Assembly: GCA_902470065.1 (NCBI GenBank)
Contig: CABRFA010000035.1
Span: forward strand, 1 to 5,787
DNA from: an uncultured Collinsella sp.
Lineage (GTDB): Bacteria; Actinomycetota; Coriobacteriia; Coriobacteriales; Coriobacteriaceae
Length of the DNA stretch: 5,787 bases
Direction of reading: 5' to 3'
Below, piece by piece: positions 1 to 5,481 of this stretch. Below the pieces are notes generated by a model that worked only from the letters and a program-made list of their open reading frames with translations, made no database searches and was not told where the DNA came from. The translations under genes were made by a program, and so were the position numbers. The first letter of the stretch is position 1; the number at the start of each line of letters is the position of its first letter.

Positions 1-104
1 CGCATGTCTTGTAGATACCGGCGGGCTTTGCCCATCATAGGCTTTTGCGCGGGTAGAATGCATGGATAACTTGATGCTTGCAGGCGACGGAAAGGAAACG
101 TTGC
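1..104 (+). promoter_or_regulatory. Leader region upstream of the PASTA-like membrane protein
   Basis: No gene is visible in this stretch. A -10-like hexamer TAGAAT (54-59) lies 45 bases before the chosen ATG and matches the consensus at five of six positions, but no convincing -35 element sits 16-18 bases upstream of it, so a promoter is only suggested. A short hairpin GGGC-TTT-GCCC occupies 23-33 and could be the tail of a preceding unit. The ribosome binding site GGAAAGG (89-95) ends 9 bases before ATG 105 and decides that start over an upstream in-frame TTG at 78. Confidence 0.3.
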
Positions 105-1088
105 ATGGACCAGGACAAGACGACCGTGATGGGCGGATATGGCTCCGCACAGGCTGGCGATAGCGCCGATGCGACTCGCGTTGTTTCCAACCCCGGTTAT
201 ACCGACCCCGCCGCGACGCAGACGTCTGCCGAACCCACACGGGTTATAGGCTACGGCGATACACCACGGGATCCGTTTGATTATGCACCGCAGGACCCGT
301 ATGACAATGCGGCGCCGGACCCGTATGGCAATGCGGCGACAGATGCTTATAACAACCTGCCGCATAATCCCATTCCGCAGCCTCAGCAGACGACGTATAT
401 GCCGCGTACGGCGCAGGTCCAGTCTCGTTATGAGTCGCGCGATCCGCATGCGTGCCAGCCGTATCGCGAGTATCCCAAATCGATTCCGCAGTATGGTGAG
501 GACGAGGAGAAGGCACCGTCGCGTTCGTCGAGCGTGATCAAGAAAATCCTGATTGTGCTGGCGATCTTCTTTGCCTTGTCGATCGTGTTCGCCATCGTGT
601 CGGGCATGCTCAACAAGCGGGGCGCCACGACCGATGCCACGACCGAGCAGGCCGAGACCACCCAGTCTGCTGCCGTCGACCTGAGCGATATCCCGGGACA
701 GTACTGGTCCAACGCCAAGAAGCTCCTCAAGTCGCGCGGAGCCGACCTTTCGAACGCCGTGATTCTGACCGACGATGGCTCAACGCCCGTCATCGATTCC
801 AACTGGGTTGTTACGAATGCCTACTATAACGACAACGGCAACCTGGAGATTCAGCTCACGCACAAGAACAGCTATGGCAACTCGTCCGGCGGCCAAAGCG
901 GTACCGACAGCTCGAGCTCCAATACGCTGGAGGACTTGAGCAACAAGGCGCAGGAGTTGGGAGATAAGGCGCAAGAGCTGGGCGATACGGCACAAAACCT
1001 GGGTGATACTGCTCAGAATCTGGGCGATATGGCTACCAATGCCTGGGACGCTCTGCAAAACGGCATTTCGGGCGCACAGGGTAACTAG
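105..1088 (+). CDS. Single-pass membrane protein with PASTA-like outer domain and heptad-repeat tail
   Basis: 327 residues from ATG 105, chosen because GGAAAGG lies 9 bases upstream; an in-frame TTG at 78 has no such site. Residues 1-143 are polar, rich in Pro, Tyr, Asp and Gln, and look disordered. They hold three T-x-V-hydrophobic motifs (Thr6, Thr24, Thr45) and four tandem octads of the type DPYxNAxx (56-87). One membrane helix spans about 148-169, preceded by two lysines (146-147) and a basic Arg140, which suggests N-terminus in, C-terminus out. Residues 196-254 (IPGQYWSNAKKLLKSRGADL, then a DDG turn, an NWVV strand and a final LEIQLTH strand) resemble one PASTA domain, the fold that in actinobacterial and firmicute Ser/Thr kinases senses cell-wall fragments; this is by pattern only. 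A Ser/Gly linker (255-273) leads to five heptads based on AQxLGD (281-315). There is no kinase domain. A signalling or cell-envelope role is inference. Confidence 0.85.
   Translation: MDQDKTTVMGGYGSAQAGDSADATRVVSNPGYTDPAATQTSAEPTRVIGYGDTPRDPFDYAPQDPYDNAAPDPYGNAATDAYNNLPHNPIPQPQQTTYMPRTAQVQSRYESRDPHACQPYREYPKSIPQYGEDEEKAPSRSSSVIKKILIVLAIFFALSIVFAIVSGMLNKRGATTDATTEQAETTQSAAVDLSDIPGQYWSNAKKLLKSRGADLSNAVILTDDGSTPVIDSNWVVTNAYYNDNGNLEIQLTHKNSYGNSSGGQSGTDSSSSNTLEDLSNKAQELGDKAQELGDTAQNLGDTAQNLGDMATNAWDALQNGISGAQGN
270..365 (+). repeat. Four tandem 24-bp units coding DPYxNAxx octads
   Basis: Four in-frame 24-base units encode DPFDYAPQ, DPYDNAAP, DPYGNAAT and DAYNNLPH (residues 56-87 of the membrane protein). 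The second and third units are nearly identical at DNA level and the outer ones have diverged, as expected from internal duplication followed by drift. The repeat lies in the presumed cytoplasmic disordered part and places a Tyr or Phe every eight residues. Confidence 0.8.
945..1049 (+). repeat. Five tandem 21-bp units coding heptads KAQELGD-like
   Basis: Five in-frame 21-base units encode KAQELGD, KAQELGD, TAQNLGD, TAQNLGD and MATNAWD (residues 281-315). Units pair by sequence (1 with 2, 3 with 4), pointing to stepwise duplication. A seven-residue period with Ala and Leu at fixed positions fits an amphipathic helix or coiled coil, although the Gly in each unit would weaken it. It is placed on the outer side of the membrane if the topology given for the gene is right. 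Confidence 0.8.
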
Positions 1089-1100
1089 CTGTTAAGCGGG

Positions 1101-2282
1101 CTACAGCTGCTCTGCCGGACGGTCGGGCGAGCTAAAGCCCGAGTCAAACGTAACGACGCATGATGCATCGGGCCGGCGCTCGTGCACGATGCGCGTGACG
1201 AGCTCCAGTAGCTCCTCGTCGGATATGTCAAAGCCGTCGGGACGCACCAGGTCAAACGAAACAAAGCCGTCGTGCTCGTGCAGGTCGTGGATGGAAAGCG
1301 CAGGGTCGATCTGCGCTACGCCGCGCTTTACCCAGCCGCGCAGGTCGTCACCGGTTGTTGCAATGGGGTCGCAGTGCAGCGTAATGCCAATGCCCATCTG
1401 GCGTTTGATGTCGTGTTCGATGGTGTCCAGAATCTCGTGGTGCTCAAAGGCATCGCCCTCGCCGGGCATTTCCACGTGTGCGCTGGCAAACTGACGGCCG
1501 GGGCCGTAGTCATGCACCATGAGGTCGTGCGTGCCTAGAACCTGGGGGTATGACATGATCCTGTCGCGGATTTCCTGGACGAGCTTGGGGTCGGGCGCTT
1601 GCCCCAACAGCGGGCTGATGGCGTCGCGCACCAGGCCCATGCCGCTGATGCAAATGAAGATGCCCACGCCCAGGCCTGCCCAGCCGTCGAGATCAAAGCC
1701 GGTCGCTTGCGAAATAAGCGCCGCCGCCAAGACCGAGCCCGAGGTGATGACGTCATTCTTGGAGTCCTGTGCCGTGGCGATGAGCGTCTCCGAGTCGATG
1801 CGATCACCCAACGTGCGGTTGAACGCGGCCATCCAGAGCTTAACGAGCATGGATGTAGCCAGTGCCGCAAGGGAAACGAGCGTGTAAGCGGTGGGGGAGG
1901 GCTTGATGATCTTGGTAACGGACTCGAGCGCCAGGTTGATGCCGACGGCACAAACGAGGACGGCGACAAACAGGCCGGCGAGGTATTCGTAGCGGCCGTG
2001 GCCATAGGGGTGGCCTTCGTCTGCCGGGCGGCTGGCAAGGCGGAATCCGAGCAGGCTCACAATGTTGCTCGACGCATCGGAGAGGTTGTTGAAGGCATCG
2101 GCGACAAGCGAGACGGAGCCGGCGAGCAGACCCGCGATGCCCTTAGCCAGGCACAGCGTGATGTTGAGGCCGATGCAGATGAGACTTGCGGCAAAGCCTG
2201 CGTTGGTACGGCAAGCCGTATCGACCGGCTCGTCCTCGCTGCCGGGAACAAGCGTATGTACCAGCCGATTTACAAATAGCAT
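1101..2282 (-). CDS. Cation diffusion facilitator metal exporter, MntE-like
   Basis: 393 residues. The start at 2282 is chosen because GAGG lies 9 bases upstream and because this gives the family's normal N-terminus; the frame stays open to an ATG at 2441, but the extra 53 residues do not look like CDF sequence and would run through a palindrome. CDF proteins exchange protons for divalent metal, moving it out of the cytoplasm as homodimers. Six membrane segments are visible at about 28-50, 56-82, 98-120, 131-153, 165-190 and 200-218. The metal-site pairs are Asn65-x3-Asp69 in TM2 and Asp173-x3-Asp177 in TM5. The TM5 pair has Asp where zinc exporters carry His, which in this family goes with manganese-type members, so Mn(II) is the best guess and Fe or Zn remains possible. 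HPYGHGRYEYLAG (91-103) is the typical loop before TM3. Residues 231-308 form the cytoplasmic dimerisation domain and 309-393 a further cytoplasmic extension, also found in MntE-type proteins of about this length. The gene ends 12 bp from the convergent membrane-protein gene. Confidence 0.92.
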   Translation of the reverse strand: MLFVNRLVHTLVPGSEDEPVDTACRTNAGFAASLICIGLNITLCLAKGIAGLLAGSVSLVADAFNNLSDASSNIVSLLGFRLASRPADEGHPYGHGRYEYLAGLFVAVLVCAVGINLALESVTKIIKPSPTAYTLVSLAALATSMLVKLWMAAFNRTLGDRIDSETLIATAQDSKNDVITSGSVLAAALISQATGFDLDGWAGLGVGIFICISGMGLVRDAISPLLGQAPDPKLVQEIRDRIMSYPQVLGTHDLMVHDYGPGRQFASAHVEMPGEGDAFEHHEILDTIEHDIKRQMGIGITLHCDPIATTGDDLRGWVKRGVAQIDPALSIHDLHEHDGFVSFDLVRPDGFDISDEELLELVTRIVHERRPDASCVVTFDSGFSSPDRPAEQL

Positions 2283-2325
2283 GGCAATCGTCCTCACAAT
2301 CATGGTTAAGGGGATAGTGTAGCTC

Positions 2326-2350
2326 GCATGGGCGCACCGTGCGCCGATGC
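2326..2350. promoter_or_regulatory. 25-bp near-perfect palindrome, candidate operator
   Basis: The arms are GCAT-g-GGCGCAC (2326-2337) and GTGCGCC-g-ATGC (2339-2350) around a single central base at 2338. Eleven of twelve pairs match; only 2330/2346 fails. It lies 44-68 bases upstream of the CDF start, in the divergent region shared with the zinc-ribbon gene. A weak -10-like TACACT on the - strand lies just downstream of it, so a bound protein could control the exporter promoter. With almost no loop it fits a dimeric DNA-binding protein better than an RNA hairpin. The cognate regulator is unknown and not in the window. Confidence 0.5.
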
Positions 2351-2454
2351 TCAGAAAATGCAGCAATGGTCTGCTGGAGCTAACGAGCGGCCCTTCTTGT
2401 CCGACCAGGTGCTCCATTTTGGGCCACATGGGTATGGTCATGTGCTTGCCTGCC

Positions 2455-2471
2455 CGACATACTTAATGTCG
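2455..2471. promoter_or_regulatory. Short inverted repeat before the zinc-ribbon gene
   Basis: CGACAT (2455-2460) and ATGTCG (2466-2471) are perfect inverse copies separated by ACTTA. The element ends 13 bases before the ribosome binding site of the zinc-ribbon gene. It could be a small operator or a weak leader hairpin. Six-base arms can arise by chance, so confidence is low. Confidence 0.25.
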
Positions 2472-2484
2472 ACAGCCCCTGCGC

Positions 2485-2492
2485 AAAGGAGG
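2485..2492 (+). promoter_or_regulatory. Strong ribosome binding site AAAGGAGG
   Basis: AAAGGAGG is a near-complete match to the anti-Shine-Dalgarno complement and ends 8 bases before ATG 2501. It fixes the start of the zinc-ribbon gene and suggests efficient translation. Confidence 0.85.
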
Positions 2493-2500
2493 ATGTATCC

Positions 2501-3838
2501 ATGGACGAGATGTTTGCCATTAAATGCCAAAACTGCGGCGGCCCTATGTACTCACACCAGGCTAAACGCAGTTTTGAGTGCGCCTATTGCGGCACGGTCG
2601 TTCCGTGGCAGGCCGATGCGGGGGAGCCCAAGAGCGCCCTGGGCATTCGCCATACGCCGCTGACGGTTGTCGATGGGCTGCTTAAGCTCACCCATGTGTC
2701 GCAACTCGAGCGCCCGGAGGACCCGGACTGGTATTTCTTTAATTCACACTGGCGCAATCAGTCGGTTCTGGAGCATCTGCTGTGGGAGGACCGCGGCACG
2801 GCGCAGGAGTTCCAAGAAGCCACGCACGTGAGCATTCCCTGCCCCTTCTGTGGAGCGTCCTTTGAGGGCGAGTCAACGCAGCGTGTGTTTGAGTGCCCGT
2901 CCTGCGGCAACAAGATCGGCATTGCCGACCTGCTCAAGCCGGGGACGTTTAGCAAGCGCCTGACCTTGGGCGTTGGTGCGGAGTATGTACCTGGGCAGGG
3001 TATTCCCTGCGAAATCTCGCCGCAGCAGGCACGTGCCAACGCACTGCAGCTGGTGCGCCAGTACCCCGACGCCTTTGCCGGGCACGACGTGGAAGATGCG
3101 ATCCAAAATGACATGATGCTCTTCTACTTCCCCATGGCGCTCGCGGATTTGCGCATGATGGCGTCCTTCCCGGGCAAGGGCATGAGCAAGGAGACCTTGG
3201 TGTACTACGAGGTGCTTGACTGGGCATATCCGCGGGCAAACTACCTGGACGTTCGCCTCATGGGCATTTTGGAACCGTGGGACTTTGCCAAGGTCGGCCC
3301 GTTCGATCCCGCCATGCAGGAAGGCGACTTCCGCGTTGTCTCCGTCGATGCGTCTACCAAGGACCAGGTGGTCATTGATAAGCTGGCGCTCGACATTGCC
3401 GGCAACGATGCCGAGGCGGTGCTGGGGCTCAATAAAAAGAGCATCCGCACCTGGGCGCGCAAGGCCCGCAAGCATAAGGACGGCCTAGTGATGGTGCCGG
3501 TCTACTTTGTCGATCGTCCGGCGACGGATGGCCGCGATGGCGAGCAGGTGCGCATTGCCGTAAACGGCCAGACGGGTCGTGCGGCCGCGGTGGTGTTTAG
3601 CGACAAGCGCGAAACGCATGTGGTGGCGCCGCTCAACCCGAATGTGGTGCTGTCGAGTGAAAGCACCGTGCACGCCACGCCTATCGAGGTCAAATACGTT
3701 AAATCGCCGTTCCTATACCAGATCGTGCGCCGTGGAGGCGGCGAGCAACCGCGCCAGGTTGCAGCCGCCGTCGAGGGTTCCTACCGAGAGGAGAAGCCCA
3801 AACGCCGCGGTCTGCTGGGTGCGCTATTTGGGAAGTAG
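2501..3838 (+). CDS. Double zinc-ribbon protein (TFIIB-like zinc-ribbon type) of unknown function
   Basis: 445 residues from ATG 2501, set by the strong upstream AAAGGAGG. It carries two zinc ribbons with the same spacing, Cys-x2-Cys-x14-Cys-x2-Cys: Cys9, 12, 27, 30 (CQNCGG and CAYCG) and Cys114, 117, 132, 135 (CPFCG and CPSCG). Each should bind one structural zinc ion. The rest is a globular region with Trp/Tyr-rich stretches, followed by VPVYFV and VNGQTG (354-359). That pair is typical of bacterial TFIIB-zinc-ribbon proteins that databases sometimes mislabel as primosomal or helicase proteins; the biochemical role of this group is not known. No membrane helix or signal peptide is visible, and the C-terminus ends in a basic stretch plus a short hydrophobic tail (RRGLLGALFGK) that might touch membrane. 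It is divergent from the CDF exporter gene. There is no nuclease or helicase motif, so a DNA-restart role is not supported. Confidence 0.85.
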   Translation: MDEMFAIKCQNCGGPMYSHQAKRSFECAYCGTVVPWQADAGEPKSALGIRHTPLTVVDGLLKLTHVSQLERPEDPDWYFFNSHWRNQSVLEHLLWEDRGTAQEFQEATHVSIPCPFCGASFEGESTQRVFECPSCGNKIGIADLLKPGTFSKRLTLGVGAEYVPGQGIPCEISPQQARANALQLVRQYPDAFAGHDVEDAIQNDMMLFYFPMALADLRMMASFPGKGMSKETLVYYEVLDWAYPRANYLDVRLMGILEPWDFAKVGPFDPAMQEGDFRVVSVDASTKDQVVIDKLALDIAGNDAEAVLGLNKKSIRTWARKARKHKDGLVMVPVYFVDRPATDGRDGEQVRIAVNGQTGRAAAVVFSDKRETHVVAPLNPNVVLSSESTVHATPIEVKYVKSPFLYQIVRRGGGEQPRQVAAAVEGSYREEKPKRRGLLGALFGK

Positions 3839-3884
3839 GGGAGTAGCACCGGTTGTTGCCGTAAGGTGATGGCCGGGGGTGCGG

Positions 3885-3910
3885 GGCAGCTCTCAGGAGT
3901 GCGGGCTGCC
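3885..3910 (+). terminator. Weak hairpin downstream of the zinc-ribbon gene
   Basis: GGCAGC (3885-3890) pairs with GCTGCC (3905-3910) across a 14-base loop, followed by an only moderately T-rich stretch (GTCTGATTGTTTG). It lies 47 bases after the stop codon and could be a weak or partial terminator. The lack of a clean T run and the large loop keep confidence low. Confidence 0.25.
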
Positions 3911-3944
3911 GTCTGATTGTTTGAGGGTGCCAGATGTAAATAAA

Positions 3945-4085
3945 CAGTGGAGCGGCTGCAAAAGAGCCTCCTCACTGGGTAAAATCAGGTTGTGCCGCGG
4001 AACCCGCTCCTCAGCTAGTCACACTTCGGAAGCGCGGGCAACGCAGGTATTATCGTCTAAAGGGCCGGCTGCAACCGGCCCTTTT
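3945..4085 (+). ncRNA. Candidate structured RNA ending in an intrinsic terminator
   Basis: Three consecutive hairpins can be drawn by hand. The first spans 3945-3977: CAGTG/CACTG, GAG/CTC and GCT/AGC with small bulges and the loop GCAAAAG. The second is closed by GTTGT-(G)-CCGCG (3989-3999) with CGCGG-G-CAAC (4033-4042); inside it GCT/AGC (4006-4015) and CTT-CGG-AAG (4024-4032) can form two short arms, giving a multibranch shape. The third is the terminator at 4059-4085. GGTTG (3988-3992) can also pair with CAACC (4072-4076) inside the terminator, so two folds compete as in an attenuator. No gene follows on this strand, so it may be a stand-alone small RNA or a structured 3' UTR of the zinc-ribbon mRNA. 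I do not recognise a known family; SRP RNA, tmRNA and common riboswitch cores were looked for and not seen. A clear promoter is also lacking. Confidence 0.35.
4059..4085 (+). terminator. Strong intrinsic terminator
   Basis: A perfect 10-bp stem, AAAGGGCCGG (4059-4068) with CCGGCCCTTT (4075-4084), and the six-base loop CTGCAA are followed by the end of a four-T run (4082-4085). It would end + strand transcription from the zinc-ribbon gene or from the candidate RNA. Read on the - strand it is followed by only three T's, so it may act weakly for the convergent nuclease gene as well. Confidence 0.85.
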
Positions 4086-4108
4086 CTGTGGCAGCCAATG
4101 GACCCACA

Positions 4109-4258
4109 TCAGACGAAGGCCGCGTCTTTGCCTGTCAGGTCACGCTCGCCAGCCACGGCTAGAATGTCGTTGCCGGCGTCCATGACCGGTATTGTTTCGT
4201 AGCGTGCGTCGCAACCGCGAGTGCGCCTGCGACGGCTGCGGTGGCTTCGGTCGCAACG
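4109..4258 (-). pseudogene. Possible decayed gene end, - strand
   Basis: Read on the - strand, 4183-4109 gives MDAGNDILAVAGERDLTGKD and then AAFV before a TGA stop, with codons mostly ending in G or C as in the neighbouring genes. The frame continues upstream through RYETIPV to about 4204; above that it becomes unnaturally Arg-rich, while a different frame reads smoothly (ATEATAAVAGALAVATHA). This is what a frameshift near 4205 in a former gene would look like. No ribosome binding site precedes the Met at 4183. It could also be chance, since GC-rich spacers often read open. I do not recognise the protein. It lies directly downstream of the nuclease gene. Confidence 0.22.
4207..4256. repeat. 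Alternating inverted copies of GTCGCA
   Basis: CGTCGCA (4207-4213), TGCGACG (4228-4234) and GTCGCAA (4250-4256) are three copies in alternating orientation, 14-16 bases apart. Either neighbouring pair can form a hairpin of 6-7 bp. No T run follows on either strand, so they are not intrinsic terminators. They lie just past the stop of the nuclease gene. Confidence 0.4.
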
Positions 4259-4263
4259 TGCTG

Positions 4264-5313
4264 CTACCCTTGCGTTTCGCCATTGGTCGCTTCGTTGATG
4301 GCGCGGTACTCGGCGCTTAGTTCGCGCGCCAGCTCTTCCTTGCTTGGAAGATACGGCAGGTATTTGGCGGCAAACACTTGGTCGTTGTCTTCGGGCAGCG
4401 TGTACTCGACAATCGAATCGCTTTTGTCCGCGCAGAGCACGATGCCTATGGGCGGATTGTCGCCTTCGTTCATGAGTTCGCGCGTGTAGTAGTTCACATA
4501 CATTTGCATCTGGCCCAGGTCCTGATGCGTAAGGTCATCGGTCTTAAGGTCGATGAGCACGAAGCAGCGCATCAGATAGTTGTAAAAAACAAGGTCAATA
4601 TAGAAATGGCGCCCATCAAAGGTGATGCGCTTTTGGCGCGCCTCGAAAGCGAAGCCACGGCCAAGCTCCAGCAGGAACTTCTGAAGATGCGTGATGAGCG
4701 CCTGCTCTAGATCGCTCTCACGAAACGTAGCATCGTCCGAGAAACCTAAAAACTCCAGTACATATGGGTCGCGGATGATATCCTCGGGGCGACGAGCCGG
4801 GGCGCTCTTTTGGATTTCCTGGGTGACGGCCTCTTTGTCCTTGCTGGCAAGTAGGCGCTCGCGGAACATGGTGTTGATCTGGCGCTCGAGCTGACGCGTG
4901 CTCCAACGAGAATCGGCGCATTCGTTCATGTACCAGGCGCGAGCATCAGGGTCGGGAATGCGCATCAACCTGCGGTAATGAGTCCAGCTCAATTCGCTAC
5001 GCAGTGCGTCGCGAATTGGAAACGCAAGAAAGAACTGACGCATATTGCGAAGGTTTGCGATGCCAAAGCCTCTTCCGAAATCCGCGGTAAGCCTTCTGGA
5101 GAGGCCTGCAATCAATGCCTCCCCATATGCTGCGCGCTCCTCTCCGCCCTGCTCGTCAACAATGCTCTTGCCGATCTCCCAATACGCCTCAACCATCGCA
5201 AAGTTAACGGCGGTATAGGCCTTGTCGCGAGCGGCGTTGAGAATCGAGGAAACCTGCTTGTAAAAACCTTCGGGCACGATTGCCGATTCTCCACGGTTTA
5301 CCAGTTCACCCAT
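4264..5313 (-). CDS. DUF1016/YhcG-type PD-(D/E)XK nuclease-family protein
   Basis: 349 residues from ATG 5313; a GTG directly before it (5316) would add one residue. GTGGGG eight bases upstream is a modest ribosome binding site that fits the ATG. The N-terminal half (about 15-150) is the helical DUF1016 N-domain, with the conserved AYWEIGKSIV (43-52), the region around LSRRLTADFG, NLRNMRQFF (87-95) and the SWTHYRRL segment. The C-terminal half is the nuclease-like domain: Asp240 in YIDLVFYN, Asp255-Leu-Lys257 in VLIDLKT and then GQMQMYVNYY, which together match the D...(D/E)-x-K metal-site pattern of PD-(D/E)XK enzymes. The Asp-Leu-Lys variant instead of Glu-x-Lys is common in this branch. 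Length is normal and the gene looks intact. Members are found scattered among mobile elements and near restriction genes, so a DNA-processing or defence role is likely, but substrate and partners are not established. Here it stands alone, with no methylase or restriction gene in the window. Confidence 0.92.
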   Translation of the reverse strand: MGELVNRGESAIVPEGFYKQVSSILNAARDKAYTAVNFAMVEAYWEIGKSIVDEQGGEERAAYGEALIAGLSRRLTADFGRGFGIANLRNMRQFFLAFPIRDALRSELSWTHYRRLMRIPDPDARAWYMNECADSRWSTRQLERQINTMFRERLLASKDKEAVTQEIQKSAPARRPEDIIRDPYVLEFLGFSDDATFRESDLEQALITHLQKFLLELGRGFAFEARQKRITFDGRHFYIDLVFYNYLMRCFVLIDLKTDDLTHQDLGQMQMYVNYYTRELMNEGDNPPIGIVLCADKSDSIVEYTLPEDNDQVFAAKYLPYLPSKEELARELSAEYRAINEATNGETQG

Positions 5314-5481
5314 CACTGTCGCCCCACTTTCCTCTTGTGGAATGCATCTTTATCGCATTTAGTTTAAAGCCTCGCGCGGACTCGCATTACTGTGCTGTTT
5401 GGCACCTTCGTATGGGAGCCTTGCGGTGGTTAAAATGTGACCATAGAGGCAGTTTTAGCGAACCCCACGGGAGTGACGCGT
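5314..5481. promoter_or_regulatory. Divergent spacer between the nuclease and PH-like genes
   Basis: This spacer contains the most AT-rich stretch nearby (about 5341-5369) and must carry both start regions. For the + strand gene, TAAAAT (5431-5436) matches a -10 at five of six positions, and TTGGCA (5399-5404) matches a -35 at five of six, but their 26-base spacing is too long for the two to work together. For the - strand, a GATAAA-like -10 near 5349-5354 is possible. GGGAG (5469-5473), 8 bases before ATG 5482, is the ribosome binding site of the small gene. No promoter can be fixed with confidence. Confidence 0.3.

Noticed and set aside
270..365. CRISPR-like or satellite array
   Set aside because: The 24-bp units are adjacent without spacers and in frame, so they are protein-coding repeats.
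1123..1142. Hairpin TCGGGC/GCCCGA as a terminator between the convergent genes at 1088 and 1101
   Set aside because: It lies inside the CDF coding region and has no T run on either strand.
1599..2279. Long + strand open frame opposite the CDF gene
   Set aside because: It is antisense to a clearly recognisable transporter, lacks a ribosome binding site and has no protein-like features; GC-rich genes commonly give such open shadows.
2283..2441. N-terminal extension of the CDF gene to an ATG at 2441
   Set aside because: The frame is open, but the extra 53 residues do not resemble CDF sequence, the palindrome at 2326-2350 would be coding, and a better ribosome binding site precedes the start at 2282.
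2283..2500. Manganese (yybP-ykoY) riboswitch in the leader of the CDF gene
   Set aside because: The conserved internal-loop sequences of that riboswitch were not found on the - strand of the leader.
2873..3475. Long - strand open frame opposite the zinc-ribbon gene
   Set aside because: It is antisense to a well-supported gene with Cys motifs in frame, and its product has no recognisable motif.
3986..4003. T-box riboswitch core
   Set aside because: Similarity to the conserved T-box segment needs a deletion and two changes, no specifier stem is recognised, and no aminoacyl-tRNA synthetase or amino-acid gene follows.
5348..5369. Inverted repeat CTTTA/TAAAG in the AT-rich spacer
   Set aside because: Five-base arms 12 bases apart in AT-rich DNA are expected by chance.
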